Part shown: in pieces, positions 32,200 to 44,012 of the stretch | Layout of the letters: every line of letters begins with the position of its first letter | How positions within the stretch are numbered: the stretch's first letter is position 1 | DNA from: Acanthosepion pharaonis | Taxonomy: Eukaryota > Mollusca > Cephalopoda > Sepiida > Sepiidae | DNA: 64,000 nt | Reading direction: 5' to 3' | Assembly (NCBI GenBank): GCA_903632075.3 | Contig: CAHIKZ030000837.1 | Span: forward strand, 833,501 to 897,500 | Notes under the pieces: model-generated | The model's input: only the letters and a program-made list of their open reading frames with translations | Databases searched by the model: none | Told to the model about the DNA's origin: nothing | Translations under genes and position numbers: made by a program

Positions 32200-33290
32200 T
32201 TGAGTTGGTTGAGGCGTTTTCCTAGGCGAGTTATTTATTAATAAAATTTGCTGTTTTGTTTACTGTTTTTTTAATAATAAATATTATTCTTTTTTCAGGT
32301 TATAAAATGCGTGTCGATAATCATTCGCTCCGAAATAATCATTTTAAAATGTTATTGTTGAATTTTTATGTTTCTTCTTTCATAATCAATATTGTTTAAA
32401 AACCGCCTGATAATTATGCACCAAATCACTATGTTGACATTTTATGTCTATTATTTCATTGTGGCCAATATTCTATAATAAGTAACACATTTTTTTCTCT
32501 AGGATTTTAAATATTTTATGAACATACGTTTTGTACAAATGATTAAACTTTCCCTAAGTTCAATCTGATCAAAATTAATTTTATGTTATGGGAATTGTCA
32601 TCGCTAATTTAGCTTTATAAAGTAAATTTACATACCATCAAGTAACAATTTTATCTTCCACATGGCATAATGTTTCCTGTTGTAGTACACCACATGCTAT
32701 TCAATGTGACACATACTATAATATTGCCTGCTATGTTAAATCATGCATAGTAATTATTTGAAAATAACTTAGGGCTTGGTATATCCACTGTAAATAGGTT
32801 TGTAACTCTTGCGACAGTTGACTCGTTCTTCTGTTCAGTCGAAGGTTACTTAAAAGTGATTAATTTGTACTATCTTTCTTTTTGACAGATTTCCGTGTAA
32901 AGTAGTGCATTGAAATAGATATTGTTTTGCGCACAGCAAAGCACCCAAGTTAATTGCGTTCCTTCACAGGGCAAAAGATTTTTTTTCTGCAACATGACCT
33001 TTCACAAGGCAACTGCTCCCTCTTTTTTGAAAAATACAGCGATTACCTCGCAATAGTGCAAAGCATAAGGCTAGTAAAGTTGGCCAATTGGTACGAGATC
33101 ACGTAAATTGATATATTTCCCCAGTCGAGTAAAATTATTGAAATATGACTGGACATCCAGCGAATGGTCTAACATTCATGGAATAGAAACGATATAACCA
33201 AATGGGAATGATAATGATAATATTTATTCCCAAACTTGTTTTGATATTGATGCAAGTTAAGTTGTTCTACAGTTTGGGCTAAGAAATGCA
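32200..33290. other. Unassigned AT-rich sequence
   Basis: No coding or shared repeat signal recognised. Confidence 0.45.
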
Positions 33291-33294
33291 CACA

Positions 33295-33549
33295 CACGGA
33301 TATATATCAGTCAGTTATATACCATGCGTGTTACAGGCTAAGGCGATCATGTATCATTCGATAATTGACTGACGAGGCAGATTTTTTTCACTCAATAAGT
33401 TGCCTTTACTTACTGCGGTTGACCAGTTGCCATCCAAGGCGGTAGAACACCGTCAATCATGCCATTTACCTATAGCTGGGGAGAGAAGAAGAGCAGTAAT
33501 ACCTTTCCCAAGGATATTAGCACGTAAGTGAATGTAATAGATTCGAGTG

Positions 33550-33550
<1 letters not shown>
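33295..33550 (-). repeat. SINE family D (copy 5)
   Basis: Colinear with the 5.3-5.6 kb copy. ATGCGTGTTACAGGCTAAGG, ATGTATCATTCGATAATTGA, GTTGCCATCCAAGGCGGTAG, CCTTTCCCAAGGATATTAGC and AAGTGAATGTAATAGATTCG are present. The tRNA-like head is cut off by (TA)n at 33551. Confidence 0.65.

Positions 33551-33614
<64 letters not shown>
33551..33614. repeat. (TA)n microsatellite
   Basis: TA repeat between SINE D and the palindromic element. Confidence 0.95.
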
Positions 33615-33618
<4 letters not shown>

Positions 33619-33990
33619 TTGGACAAAGTCCGACAATATATTACAGACATTTTATATTTAACAACATTTTTTTATAGATACAAGTATTTAAGTAAATGCT
33701 CTGTTTATAATAAACAGTATTAAATAACATTTACCGGCCTGAATGTCGAGAAATTTTCATAGAAAATATTCGTCCTTTGAACGCTCCTTTGTGGCCGAGT
33801 CAGTTAAGGCAGGTCAGCGTAAATGACGGTTCCGTATAGGATGCAGGTTCGAATACTGTCAAAGGACGAATATTATCTATGAAAATTTCTCGGACATTCA
33901 GGCCGGTCAATGTTATTTAATACTGTTTATTATAAACAGAGCATTTACTTAAATACTTGTATCTATAAAAAGAATGTTAAACATAAAAAA
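33615..33990. repeat. Large palindromic element, family P (copy 2) with tRNA-like centre
   Basis: Arms 33666-33780 and 33859-33974 are inverted copies over about 115 bp. They carry TATAGATACAAGTATTTAAG, TAAATGCTCTGTTTATAATA, AACAGTATTAAATAACATTT, CGGCCTGAATGTC, AGAAATTTTCATAGA and CGTCCTTTGA. The 78-base centre plus the start of the right arm can fold as a type II tRNA. The left side extends with TTGGACAAAGTCCGACAATA, also found in the 48.5 kb copy. Confidence 0.8.
33785..33867 (+). tRNA. Type II tRNA-like sequence (Ser/Leu-type), probable pseudogene
   Basis: A complete cloverleaf can be drawn. The acceptor is TCCTTTG (33785-33791) with CAAAGGA (33860-33866), seven of seven pairs. Linker TG is followed by a D stem GCC/GGC with GAGTCAGTTAA, close to the serine-tRNA GCCGAGTGGTTAAGGC. 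The anticodon stem GGTCA/TGACG pairs four of five around a seven-base loop GCGTAAA. A long variable arm has TCC/GGA. The T arm is GCAGG-TTCGAAT-ACTGT, with three Watson-Crick pairs and one wobble pair. Position 33 is C instead of the near-universal T, the anticodon stem has one mismatch, and there is no T-run terminator immediately 3'. It is probably not a functional tRNA gene. Confidence 0.4.
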
Positions 33991-34004
33991 GTCTTTAATA
34001 TATA

Positions 34005-34128
34005 TATATATATGTATATTTAATGAAAAACAGACCACTTTAAGGTACCATTACAATAATTTATTTCACCAAAATCCTTTTTAAAGGACTCCGGATCATC
34101 AGGCAACACTTCCAACAATGAAATGAAA

Positions 34129-34130
<2 letters not shown>
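34005..34130 (-). repeat. Penelope-type 3' terminus, family R (copy 2), flanked by (TA)n
   Basis: AACAGACCACTTTAAGGTAC, CATTACAATAATTTATTTCA, CCAAAATCCTTTTTAAAGGA, CTCCGGATCATCAGGCAACA match the 28.36 kb copy. (TA)n arrays lie on both sides (about 33996-34012 and 34131-34180). Confidence 0.5.
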
Positions 34131-34183
<53 letters not shown>

Positions 34184-34376
34184 TACTGGTCAAAGACCAA
34201 GAAACAGTAGTATAAAAAGTGCTCATTACACGTGTGAAAAAATATAAAATAAAAATAACATGTAGGAGGTCAGAGGTTTCGACCTCACGACTTCATAGCC
34301 TGCTGAGATCGAGAAGTCGAAACCAAGACCGCGTATTCTGTCTGACCACCTAATTTTAAAGATTATATATATATAT

Positions 34377-34416
<40 letters not shown>

Positions 34417-34439
34417 GTAATAGAATTAAACTTCAGTAA

Positions 34440-34480
<41 letters not shown>
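34131..34480. repeat. (TA)n and (GA)n microsatellites
   Basis: TA at 34131-34180, GATA/GA at 34378-34416, TA at 34449-34476. Between them a stretch contains a short inverted theme (GAGGTTTCGACCTC). Confidence 0.85.
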
Positions 34481-35014
34481 TCAAATATTTTAAACTAAAA
34501 TTTTGGCTTCAAAAATTCCAGTGTGATTAGAAGAGAAAACGCACGGAAAGAACTTCGATTTAAGAAATAGCCACTGTCAACTTTAGACAGTCGTACTATA
34601 CAATGCAGCCGATCATCACGATAGTGATAGTAGTACAATCCCGTGTAGAAAATAAAAGAGAAATATCAGAGATTTACGCTGAGTTCATTAATTACAGATC
34701 CGGCAGGATTTAACGCTTTCAGTCCGAAAAAAAAAAGATTTTCTGGCCATAATATTCATAGTAAAGTTATATTTTTCTGCGTCTTCAAAAATTCCATTAT
34801 TAAATATATATTAGTATTTATATAATAAATATAATATGAATAATTATGTGTATATATTTTTTCGAATGCTTGTATTCAATTCATCACGGGATCTCAGATA
34901 TTTTTATAATAATAATATTAGACTGCAACAAAGTGCAAAGTGTTTTGCAGAACATACTTCAAGTGGAGGATTCAATTTCAAAATTAATAACATCCTTTGA
35001 CAGAATTAGTATTG

Positions 35015-35073
<59 letters not shown>

Positions 35074-35880
35074 AAGAAAATCTGTACACTCAACGGAGAC
35101 ACAAAACAGACGATCTTGTTCAGTTTAAGATTAGTGATGACATTTTCCCAATATACACATTGAAAACAAAACAAATTTAACTTGTCCGTTTCAGTGAATC
35201 GATAAGAATTATTGAATTATTTGTTTCCTGACTGAGTGAAAAGGACGTGCCTCATTACAAATCAGCATTATTAGGTGTCATCTTTCAATTCGTGCCGATA
35301 ACTGGTTTATTTAGCCGAACGTTTGCAATTCCATATTATGAAGGATGACAGGATTCAACAATCGATTAGCTCCTTAGCCGATGCAGACACACGCATCAAC
35401 CTAATGAATGACAGGGCAACCGTGTTATGTGCAGGTTCTCCCTTCTTATATTTGTCAATCGATTACTTTCGCTCTTTGTTTGACCCTAGAATGTCGATGA
35501 TTAATTTATTTTCTAGCCACTGGTATTAATAAAAAAGGTGGATATTTTATGGAAGCGAAATATAAACATTAGATTTAATTAAAGTAATGAAAAAAAATTC
35601 AATAGAATAAATAACGCATCCATTTTTTTATTAGGAAAATAATGATATTTGCTAGAGAAAAATAATTCAATTTTTACATGTGAAAATATCATAATTATTG
35701 TTTATAATTTACAATAATTTTATAAATTTCAAATGAGGTAAATATGTCATTTTTTAAACTATTAAAAGTATTAGCTTTATTCTTTTTTTTATTTATTTAA
35801 ACATTGAAACATAAAACATTAAATGTTATATCTGTCTATATATCTTAGGTGAGGTATTATGTTTACTTATATTATTTACA
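34481..35880. other. Unassigned sequence with (AAT)n(AAG)n array
   Basis: An AAT tract to about 35042 switches to AAG to 35081. The resulting Asn/Lys and Phe/Leu open frames on the two strands are low-complexity artefacts. The rest is not recognised. Confidence 0.5.
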
Positions 35881-35903
35881 TAGCAAAAGCTTTAATGAAA
35901 CAT

Positions 35904-36070
35904 AGCCCAGTGAATGAAAGCGTTGGTTAGATCCAATAACTAGACCCAGGAGTTGTGAGTTCAATACCTGGCTATGGCAGTGGCGAACCAAAAAACATGG
36001 AGAGTTAGCATCCGGTAGTGACATGAAACTAGAATAATCTACCCCGGTGGACAAAGTAAATGTTTTGGTT
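35904..36070 (+). repeat. SINE family C (copy 1)
   Basis: tRNA-like head with AAGCGTTGGTTAGATCC (A-box region) and GTGAGTTCAATACCTGGC (B box). The body shows AACATGGAGAGTTAGCATCC and the tail AGAATAATCTACCCCGGTGG plus ACAAAGTAAATG. The antisense copy at 41.2 kb aligns along the whole length. Confidence 0.7.
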
Positions 36071-36598
36071 CGAAATGCCAATCAACGAGTTTTTTTTTTT
36101 TAATTATTTGGATGTGAAAATGACAATGATGATGGCTATAAGAGTTCGAATAATGTAAGTAATTAAATGTTATGATTGATTATTCCAATCTTCTTCTAGG
36201 GAAAGAGCAGACATTCAAAAGTGTGTGTCTCTAAATTAATCTAAAATTTATATAAAACAGATAATACGTTTAAGTCGTGCAAGTAGAAAGAAAATACGGC
36301 GTAATATCGACCGCATATAATGCTTCCTCAGATTGTCCGAATTGGAATATGATTCTTGATAACATGGTACAAACAGAAACATGGTACATATCTGAATAGA
36401 ATGATAGTACTGGATTCGAAGATTTGGAATTAATTTAGTGAAGACATTTGTAGCAGAAAATCATAAAATTGAATCTGGTTGCATTTTTAGAAATATTTAA
36501 TCAGTTGTACAGAGCTATTATCTATGTAATATTTCAAATTTCGAAAGTACCAGCTGAAACGAACATTTGTCACTGAATACAGATATGAAGTATTAGTC
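36071..36598. other. Unassigned sequence
   Basis: No coding or shared repeat signal recognised. Confidence 0.4.
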
Positions 36599-36599
36599 A

Positions 36600-36688
36600 T
36601 TACTTTTGTGTATGTGTGTGTCTCTCTCTCTATCTATCTATATATGCATTTCGCATACACACACACGCGCACACACACGCACACACAC

Positions 36689-36737
<49 letters not shown>
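36600..36737. repeat. TG/TC/AC/(TA)n compound microsatellite
   Basis: Short TG, TC and AC tracts lead into (TA)n at 36696-36737. Confidence 0.9.
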
Positions 36738-36739
<2 letters not shown>

Positions 36740-36904
36740 ATAATCCGCAGATAAGTAATTCAAATAGATACTAATAATATAAAATATTAAAACTGGATCC
36801 ATAAAAGTGAGCTCAGTATATTTATTATAGACCATATAAATGAATTACAAAAAAAATGAAACTTAAGTTTACTCTATTTTGATTGCCATTTCCCCACCCC
36901 CATT

Positions 36905-36947
36905 CCGAGAAAATCTCCTTGTTTCATTTTTATGTAATTCATATGTA

Positions 36948-37013
<66 letters not shown>

Positions 37014-37063
37014 TTACATAAAAATGAAACTCAATTGTACCCCAAATGACTAGCCCAAGGGAG

Positions 37064-37065
<2 letters not shown>
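36905..37065. repeat. Inverted sequence pair around (TA)n
   Basis: GTTTCATTTTTATGTAATTC at about 36922-36941 is inverted at 37011-37030 (GAATTACATAAAAATGAAAC) across a (TA)n array at 36953-37010. The array is therefore the loop or centre of a palindrome. Confidence 0.7.
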
Positions 37066-37110
<45 letters not shown>

Positions 37111-37125
37111 CATATATATATATAG

Positions 37126-37168
<43 letters not shown>
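37066..37168. repeat. (TA)n arrays
   Basis: TA tracts at 37066-37104 and 37128-37168. Confidence 0.95.
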
Positions 37169-37169
<1 letters not shown>

Positions 37170-37173
<4 letters not shown>

Positions 37174-37837
37174 CGTAAAATTTTGTCAGGTTAGTTGATT
37201 GATATTACTTTTCAACATCCCGACTCCAGAGTTTCGTAGACGAACCTGTCAGGGGTTATCAGCAGTAGACTGCTTTTACTTATCGATTTGTCTTTTTATA
37301 TGACTTCAGCGGACCAAACTAATGTTGATGGGATTATATATGTATAGGAGGAGGATAAGAGCGACCTAAAAACTGGAGCATCAATAATAATGATGTATCA
37401 AGAGGAAACACTTAAGATACGGGGACGCAGAAATTTTAAACTTTCAATTCACTTTTGCTCACACGTGTTTGATCAAGAAGTCTCTTCAATCTCATTCAAT
37501 CTGCTTATAATTTTATTATTATTTCTATCAATGTTGTTATTATGTATCTGTTGTGGCCGTGTTAGGGCCAGAAATAAAAACAGAACAGAGTTAAACATAT
37601 ATATTAAGAGAAATAGTAATACAAACATATAAAACGAGAGTGTTGCAGCAAGAATCTTCGGTCCGAATCTTCCCTCTCCAAAAGGCAGTACCTGCTCCTA
37701 TTTATAGCTGGGTTAGTGCATGCGTTCATGGTTAAATTGCCATAACAGTATCCCACATTGTAATAGCACATCTTCCAATAATGCTGAAAGATTCCTGACG
37801 CTAATTTACTGTAAATGATCTAGCAATCAAAACAATT

Positions 37838-37870
<33 letters not shown>

Positions 37871-38535
37871 TCGCATTTATAAATTGCTTTCTTTTGTAAG
37901 TATTTTTTTAAATCATAATTATACTCATACACTTCACGGTTGATAACCAATGCAATGATTGTTCTTGAAAAATCAAATGTATTTTATCTTCATGTAATAT
38001 TTTATTTAAATTCTATGTTTGCTTTTTCGCAATTATTACTACTGATATAGTAAAGTCGTTATGCAAGTTGTTTGTTTATTATTAAGCCTCTCAATGTGTT
38101 ATAAGTAGTTTTAAGTAATTTTACTGTTTTAACTTACATAAATTATTTTGAATTGTATGTGTGATAGATTTAGTGGGTAGAATAAATTTAACGAAATAGA
38201 AAATTAAATCCAGAATATGTATAATTAAAACCATTAATATAGGTTCACTCATAATTTGTAGCCTTCGATATTTACGTGATGAGGAGAAACAGATTGAAAA
38301 TATTTTAAACCTCATGTAATGACCAATATATTTCGAACTGAAAGTGAATTGAAGGCTCGTCAAATATATCAGATTAAAATGATCAATCAAATCTAGCCAA
38401 ACGCGAACCACGTTATAACTATAAAATATCAACTATTGGAGATATGTTATTTTTGTTTAATCATTCCTACATCGTATCAAAGCGTAAATAAAACTAAGAC
38501 GAAACTGGTTAGTCGCAGTAGGATGAATCAATGAA
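37170..38535. other. Unassigned sequence
   Basis: An 80-codon open frame at 37390-37632 has a hydrophobic stretch of Leu/Ile (LLIILLLFLSMLLLCICC) that could be a membrane segment, but no family is recognised. The AT-rich base composition makes a chance frame most likely. A small TC/TA tract lies at 37840-37870. Confidence 0.4.
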
Positions 38536-38539
38536 ACTT

Positions 38540-38740
38540 TAATGAGGAGAAAGGACAATAAAAGAACAGACATTCAGGAAGACAGAATATAGCGATTAAC
38601 ATTGCATTTAATTTTGTGAGTATTATGTGTTAGGGAAACAAGAAATCAAAAGAGTGTTCCACAGGTGAGGAATGCTAGAAATTAACCTATTAAAATAAAA
38701 TATGCAGTTACATCTAGCTATTTCAACCATAAAACAAACT
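38540..38740 (+). repeat. Repeat family F (copy 2)
   Basis: TGAGGAGAAAGGACAATAAA and TTACATCTAGCTATTTCAAC align with 22.06-22.23 kb. Confidence 0.45.
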
Positions 38741-38744
38741 TATA

Positions 38745-39932
38745 TATAAAGTACACTGTATGTGTGCGTGTGTGTGACCAAACAACCCATTTGTTCCCAC
38801 TAGTCCGATTTGAAGGATTCATAGCTCATTCAAAATCCCTAGAAATGATAGGCGCAGGGAACGATTTTCGTTGAGCTCAGATTCAGGTTTGCAAGATTAT
38901 GCGAGGTTAAAAATATATATTAATATAGAATATTACCCTTTGTCGATTATTTTCATGTTTCAAGTTGAGTAACACTTACATTCCTTTTGTATTCACAATT
39001 GCATTTACCTTAAGATTTTAACCTAGCTAAAATTTTAAGCTAGATTAAAAGCCGCCCTATCGGGTGGCATTTAAGCTAGTTTCTGTAAAAGACTCTTGGT
39101 TTGGCCATCATCGCTATAGCTAGGAAGGGGTAGATGAGATAGGCATCAATAAACTACAGAAGAACTCAAAATTGATTGCTACATTTAAGTAGTGAATTAC
39201 TCTGTAAGCTTACCTTTTAAAAGTTCAATAAAAATTCTTCTACTGCCACTTAATTTAACGACGATTTGATGTACATAGATCCTTATTTTTCTGTTCAAAT
39301 ATTTTTTATTTCATGGTTGACAGAACAGGTGATAATTTATAAGATAAAATTAATATAGTGTAAAGATGGGAAAACAAAAATAGAATTAGTTATACATTCA
39401 ACATTTGAAGAGTTAGAGAAACATAATAGCTAATTAAGTAAAACCTGAATAATGTAATCTAAATGAATAAATGCGAAATCGGAGCCCAAATTTTTCCACG
39501 AATTCTGAGATTAAAAAAGCCTCAGCTCTACTTTATATAAATTACGCGCAAAGGGCTCAACACCTGTATTATATATTATCTACTTCTAGCAATATCACTC
39601 TTCAGGTTTAACTAATTTGCATATTGAGTTTAAAAAAGGTTTATTTCATTAATGAACTGTCCTTCATTACTGTTCTTTTATTCGAGGATTGTTTTCATTT
39701 CCATATCAAAAATACTTCTGTTTAGGAATATCGTCTGATATAGTGCAGGAATTTTTTTGAAATTTGCATTTTACTTGGCCTTGAACAAGTTGGTATCTAT
39801 TTGTAGAAGATTCCTTAACTATAACAAGCATATTTATGAATGAAAGGTTCATTTAAATTTTTTGTTTCAAAGATTTTAGGTAGTAATATATCTTATTTGC
39901 GAAGCGATAGCGTGCGGGCGAAGTCTCCTAGT
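38745..39932. mobile_element. Possible non-autonomous Helitron
   Basis: The right end GCGAAGCGATAGCGTGCGGG then CGAAGTCTCCTAG|T resembles a Helitron 3' end, which is a GC-rich hairpin-prone stretch closing in CTRR before a T. The left edge near 38745 starts TTATATATAAAGTACACTGT with TG repeats, as in some animal Helitrons. No Rep/helicase frame is present. Tentative. Confidence 0.25.
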
Positions 39933-39934
39933 TA

Positions 39935-41200
39935 TTATATAACTTCATATAATGGCGTTCTCTTCGTCCAGCATTTGAATAATACGGGGATTAACTAAAT
40001 AAAATTAGATGAATATATACCTTTTTAACTCTCTGGTTTGGCCTAAATTCAGCTATATATTTTTTTAAGATATATTCTCTCCATTTTGGATTTTATATAA
40101 CTATTCAAGACTTAAATAATATACCTAAACCAGATATGGTAATATTTATTTGTAAAGCAACCAACCGCTGTCTATTTGCGAAATTCACGCAGTAAAACAC
40201 CGTCTCTGGTTTTTATCCATACGGCGCGTTTTAGATCACGCCACTGATTAATACACTGATTTGTATGTTTATATATAGAATCAGTGCGTTGCGTCTTCCT
40301 TTATGATATTGCCTGATCTTTTATAACTTAATCATGAATACCATATAGTCTCAATAAATTGGGAAAGTGCTGAATCACTGTTTCTTTCCAATATTTATAT
40401 CTCAAACCCTTGGTTATAAAAGCAGATCTTGAACTTCATTCCCGCTGTCGTTTTGATGAACGTTATTTTGATTTTCCCACGTCCAGCCTCTTAACCTGAC
40501 ATATTGTTTTTATTTCCACATGGCGAGATATTCTTGGCTGTTTCTATAACCAGGAAACACATTTCTGTGCCAAATCACTTATTCTTGTTATTACTGTAAA
40601 CACTCGGGCAATTGCTTAGAGTTTTATTCAGCGGAAGGTCTGTGTTTATTGCAGACTTCACAACAGTGCACCCTTGTCGATTAAGGTACATGGTAAGAGT
40701 GAATCTTATGCTTGCAGCTTTCTATCTTGTAGAGACTCTGTGCCTGCATACGTTTTTAGCTTTAATTAAATATTCAAAGTTCATCAGGCATACATAAACA
40801 CAACACAGTAAGTCTTAATTTGGAGTCAGAAGAAAAATAGCAAAATCCATGTTCACTTTAATGTTGTCTCTTCGCGCCTCATTATACCCATAACTTTTCG
40901 GCCATCTTCAGTTGCTTTTTTTTTCTTACTTGTTAATATTCTTGGAAATTTGGAGCGAACGCTTTACTTGCTCCTCTGCGTAATTTGTACTGATTCTACA
41001 TTTTTGATATTCTTGAAAATGATATTTACCGTTTGTTCGTTAATATGAGATCTGTTAAAATTTTTTTTTTCAATATATTTGTATACACTAATTACATAGT
41101 TCGGGCTGTTCTCCTCACGTACATTGTCATATTGACGACGTTACGGCCGCTGTACGCTCTGACATGCTTCCGGTGATATAAGTTGAAATTTTGTACATAA
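39935..41200. other. Unassigned sequence
   Basis: No coding or shared repeat signal recognised. Confidence 0.4.
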
Positions 41201-41201
41201 C

Positions 41202-41400
41202 CGTTTATTTAGTCCACCGGGGTAGATTGTTCTAATTCCACGTGCCATGCCTTTTCTGGATATCTCCGTTTCAGTTATTTCCCTTTAGTAACTCAACTCT
41301 CCAAGCTTTTGTTCCCTGTGCTGTGGTCAGATATTGAACTCACTACTGTTTGAGTCAAATCACTTTTTGGATTACTAGCCCAACGCTTCTATCTATTTTG
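41202..41400 (-). repeat. SINE family C (copy 2)
   Basis: Antisense partner of 35.9 kb. GTCCACCGGGGTAGATTGTT, CAACTCTCCAAGCTTTTGTT, AGATATTGAACTCACTAC (B-box region) and TTACTAGCCCAACGCTTCTA (A-box region) are present. Confidence 0.65.
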
Positions 41401-41837
41401 ATAGATTTATCCAACATCTGGCTCTAATGAGCATGAAATTGCAAAAACAGAAAACATGTTTCATTATCAAATGAATATCACTAGATGTATAAAGATATGT
41501 TGAGTTTTTCTTTTTGCACTTACCCAATGTCTAGACATTTTTTGGCATTACCATACACAGAGTCTGAAATTCCAACTGCCAGAAATTTTAATATGGAAGC
41601 GTAATTGTACAGTATCCTCTGCAACTACAGTAATAATAATTTCTTTCGTTTTGTTTCCTATTAATACAGATTAATCTATCCAGGTCTCAGATGATGTTAT
41701 ATTTTATGAAAAATGAGTAGGGGGTTCCAGTTTGATAAAATAATGCTCCAACGGCATCTAAAACAAAATATGCTCATACCACATGATTTCTTAAATATAA
41801 AAATAGAAAACTGAAATTCCTAATCTAAGAGCCCCTT

Positions 41838-42295
41838 GATAAAATCGGAAGAAGAATCAGCAATATTAGAGCTTCTAATCTGGCGGCTAGAGTTAAGTCC
41901 GCCGCCGTAAGTTTGCCTCTTTGTGCCTGTTCAATAAATACTTTCATGGTAATTGTTTGGATGAGCTCTTTGCTATGGTACCTAGATTTCATGAATTTAA
42001 GTACAGTATTTGACTGGCGCCGTGATCTCATCTATTGACCACTGAGATAGATGTAGCCGTAATTTGTATGCTAACAGTTACTTTTTTCTAGAAATTTTCG
42101 CTTGTAATATTCCCTCCTGACTCCATGTTTTCCAGCCAGTATTAATCTGCCAAAATTTAAATACAATGTCAATCGCTATCTACTATTCCACTCATTATTA
42201 ATGTTTCTGTTCCTAATTCCACCACACCCTGTAACCTCTTGTGTTTTAGTGGTTTTACTGCCTTGTATGAGGTGATGCTGATAAAAAAAAGTACA
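41838..42295 (+). mobile_element. Decayed jockey/CR1-like LINE 3' end (copy 2 of the 2.1 kb family)
   Basis: Aligned nucleotide blocks with 2.2-2.7 kb include AATACTTTCATGGTAATTG, GGTACCTAGATTTCATGAAT (equivalent of CCCAGAATCCATGAATTC), TAGTGGTTTTACTGCCTTG and the A-rich tail at 42281. Frames are lost. It is much older than the 2.1 kb copy. Confidence 0.6.
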
Positions 42296-42299
42296 TCAT

Positions 42300-43375
42300 A
42301 CATAATTTCATTGCATGAGATTCAATCAAGTCGAGTAGAATATCGTCTATTTTACTATAACAAGGAACATTATAGCATGGACAGGAAACAAATGCAATCT
42401 ACTGTACTAAACTTGGATTAAAACCGAATGTGGAATATAAAATCTCGTCTGGTGTATGATACTGCAAACATCGTAGAGGGTGAACGCCAGAAGTATTAGT
42501 TTTGTATGCAGATTTTATTCATATTTTGTAAAAAATAATATAGTGAAGACACATATGGAAGCAGAAGATAATTTAGAAACTGATTGTATTTTCCGAAATG
42601 TTTAATGCATTTTGCAGAGCTTCTATAAACATATGTTTATTAAATATTTCAAAATTCGTAAGAACCAGCTAAAACAAACTTTTCGTTTTGTTTGCGATGT
42701 AAAATCATTGTAAATTAATACAACTACGGAATCCAATATAAAATATGCTTTTCCCAAAGGTTTTTGTAAAATGTAAATATAGAATATTGAAAATCGTAAT
42801 CTTCTTTTGAACAGGAGTAGAGGTTTATCCCTTGCTTCTTGTTTAGGATTTGGTTTCCTGTTCCTTTTAAATTCTTCTATTTCACAACCAGTAACTCCCC
42901 CCACTTGAGTCTTCGTGGCATTATAAACTTTCTTGAGTTGAAATGATTTAAAAAGACCAATTACTATCGACGAAGATTAGAAATTTTAAAAAGGGGTTAA
43001 ATTTTATGGAATCATATCATACGCGTATATTTTTCGAAGGTGATCAGTTCATTACGAATTTAAATAGCAAATTGAAGCCATATTAACTTTTAGATTTTTT
43101 TTTATTTGTGACCTGCTTGTACTAATACAAAATAATGAATAAGATTATTTCTGTGTACAGCACCTATTTTAAGACGCCACCCAAATATTTCAAACAATGC
43201 AGTAGGTCACGAGTCTCAGGCCTGAATATCAAAGGGCTATACAAATAAATAGTATCTGTTCACTAGCATGCTGCTTAAATTTCTATGGTAAGTATATTTT
43301 ATTGGAAGACATGGATATTCGGTCTAGTTTCCATCATGTTAAGAACTACTCGCCCAAGATGTGATTCTAAACACG
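42300..43375. other. Unassigned sequence
   Basis: No coding or shared repeat signal. A segment near 42540-42670 (AGAAGATAATTTAGAAAC, TGCAGAGCTTCTAT, ATTTCAAAATTCG, ACCAGCTAAAACAAAC) is similar to 36.45-36.57 kb (AGAGCTATTATCTATG, ATTTCAAATTTCG, ACCAGCTGAAACGAAC), suggesting an old repeat pair. Confidence 0.4.
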
Positions 43376-43379
43376 GGAA

Positions 43380-44012
43380 ATCTCGCTAAACGAAATCTCG
43401 AGTAAATGAGGATGAAATTGTTCTTTCTTAGATGAAATCGATAATCTTTTCAGATCCCTGCCTTTTTGGGGTCGGCAATCTTGCATAATCATAATGGAAC
43501 ACCTGTTTATCGGGAACGCCTTCAACTGAAATCTTTTCTAAACATTTCAAATTGATTTCCGTTATTCTATTCGTTACAAAATTATCCCTTACAAGCTTGT
43601 CATATTTGTGGGGGTTGAATTTGCAGCAGTATTATCTTTTCTAGCCAAATACAATATTACAGGCCCAATGTGATCTTCTACCACAATTATAAATAAAATG
43701 GTTTAGTTCATAAGTAAATGCTTAAAAAAATCAGTTGCATTTTTTTCTGTTCACGATGTTCAAACACGTACTAGCGTGCATATTCATACTTTAAGCAACA
43801 TGGAATAACAAAATACTCTATAAAATCAATCGCTATCTGGTATCGGCCATTACCTTTGGATCATTCTGTCGATGAAATGATTCAGCAAAATCTTGAGAAA
43901 ATGACAGTGGAATTTTTCTTTCTCAGACGAGATCGATAATCTTTATTGAGGCGATCTGTTTTTCGTTCAGGACCGGCGCATTATCAGGACGAAACAACTG
44001 TCTATAGAACAC
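43380..44012. repeat. Diverged direct repeat, spacing about 480 bp
   Basis: Segments 43385-43530 and 43870-44012 share AAATCTCGAGTAAATGA / AAATCTTGAGAAAATGA, TCTTTCTTAGATGAAATCGA / TCTTTCTCAGACGAGATCGA, TAATCTTTTCAGAT / TAATCTTTATTGAG and GAACACCTGTTTATCGGG / GAACACCTCTTCAGGG. Confidence 0.5.

Noticed and set aside
33785..33867. Functional tRNA gene
   Set aside because: C at the position before the anticodon, one anticodon-stem mismatch and embedding in a palindromic repeat argue for a pseudogene or tRNA-like module.
34846..35174. 105-codon Asn/Lys-rich frame and its Phe/Leu-rich antisense
   Set aside because: Produced by the (AAT)n(AAG)n array; no domain on either side.
37390..37632. 80-codon frame with a possible membrane segment
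   Set aside because: Short, AT-rich, no homologue recognised, no splice or start context; chance frame is more likely.
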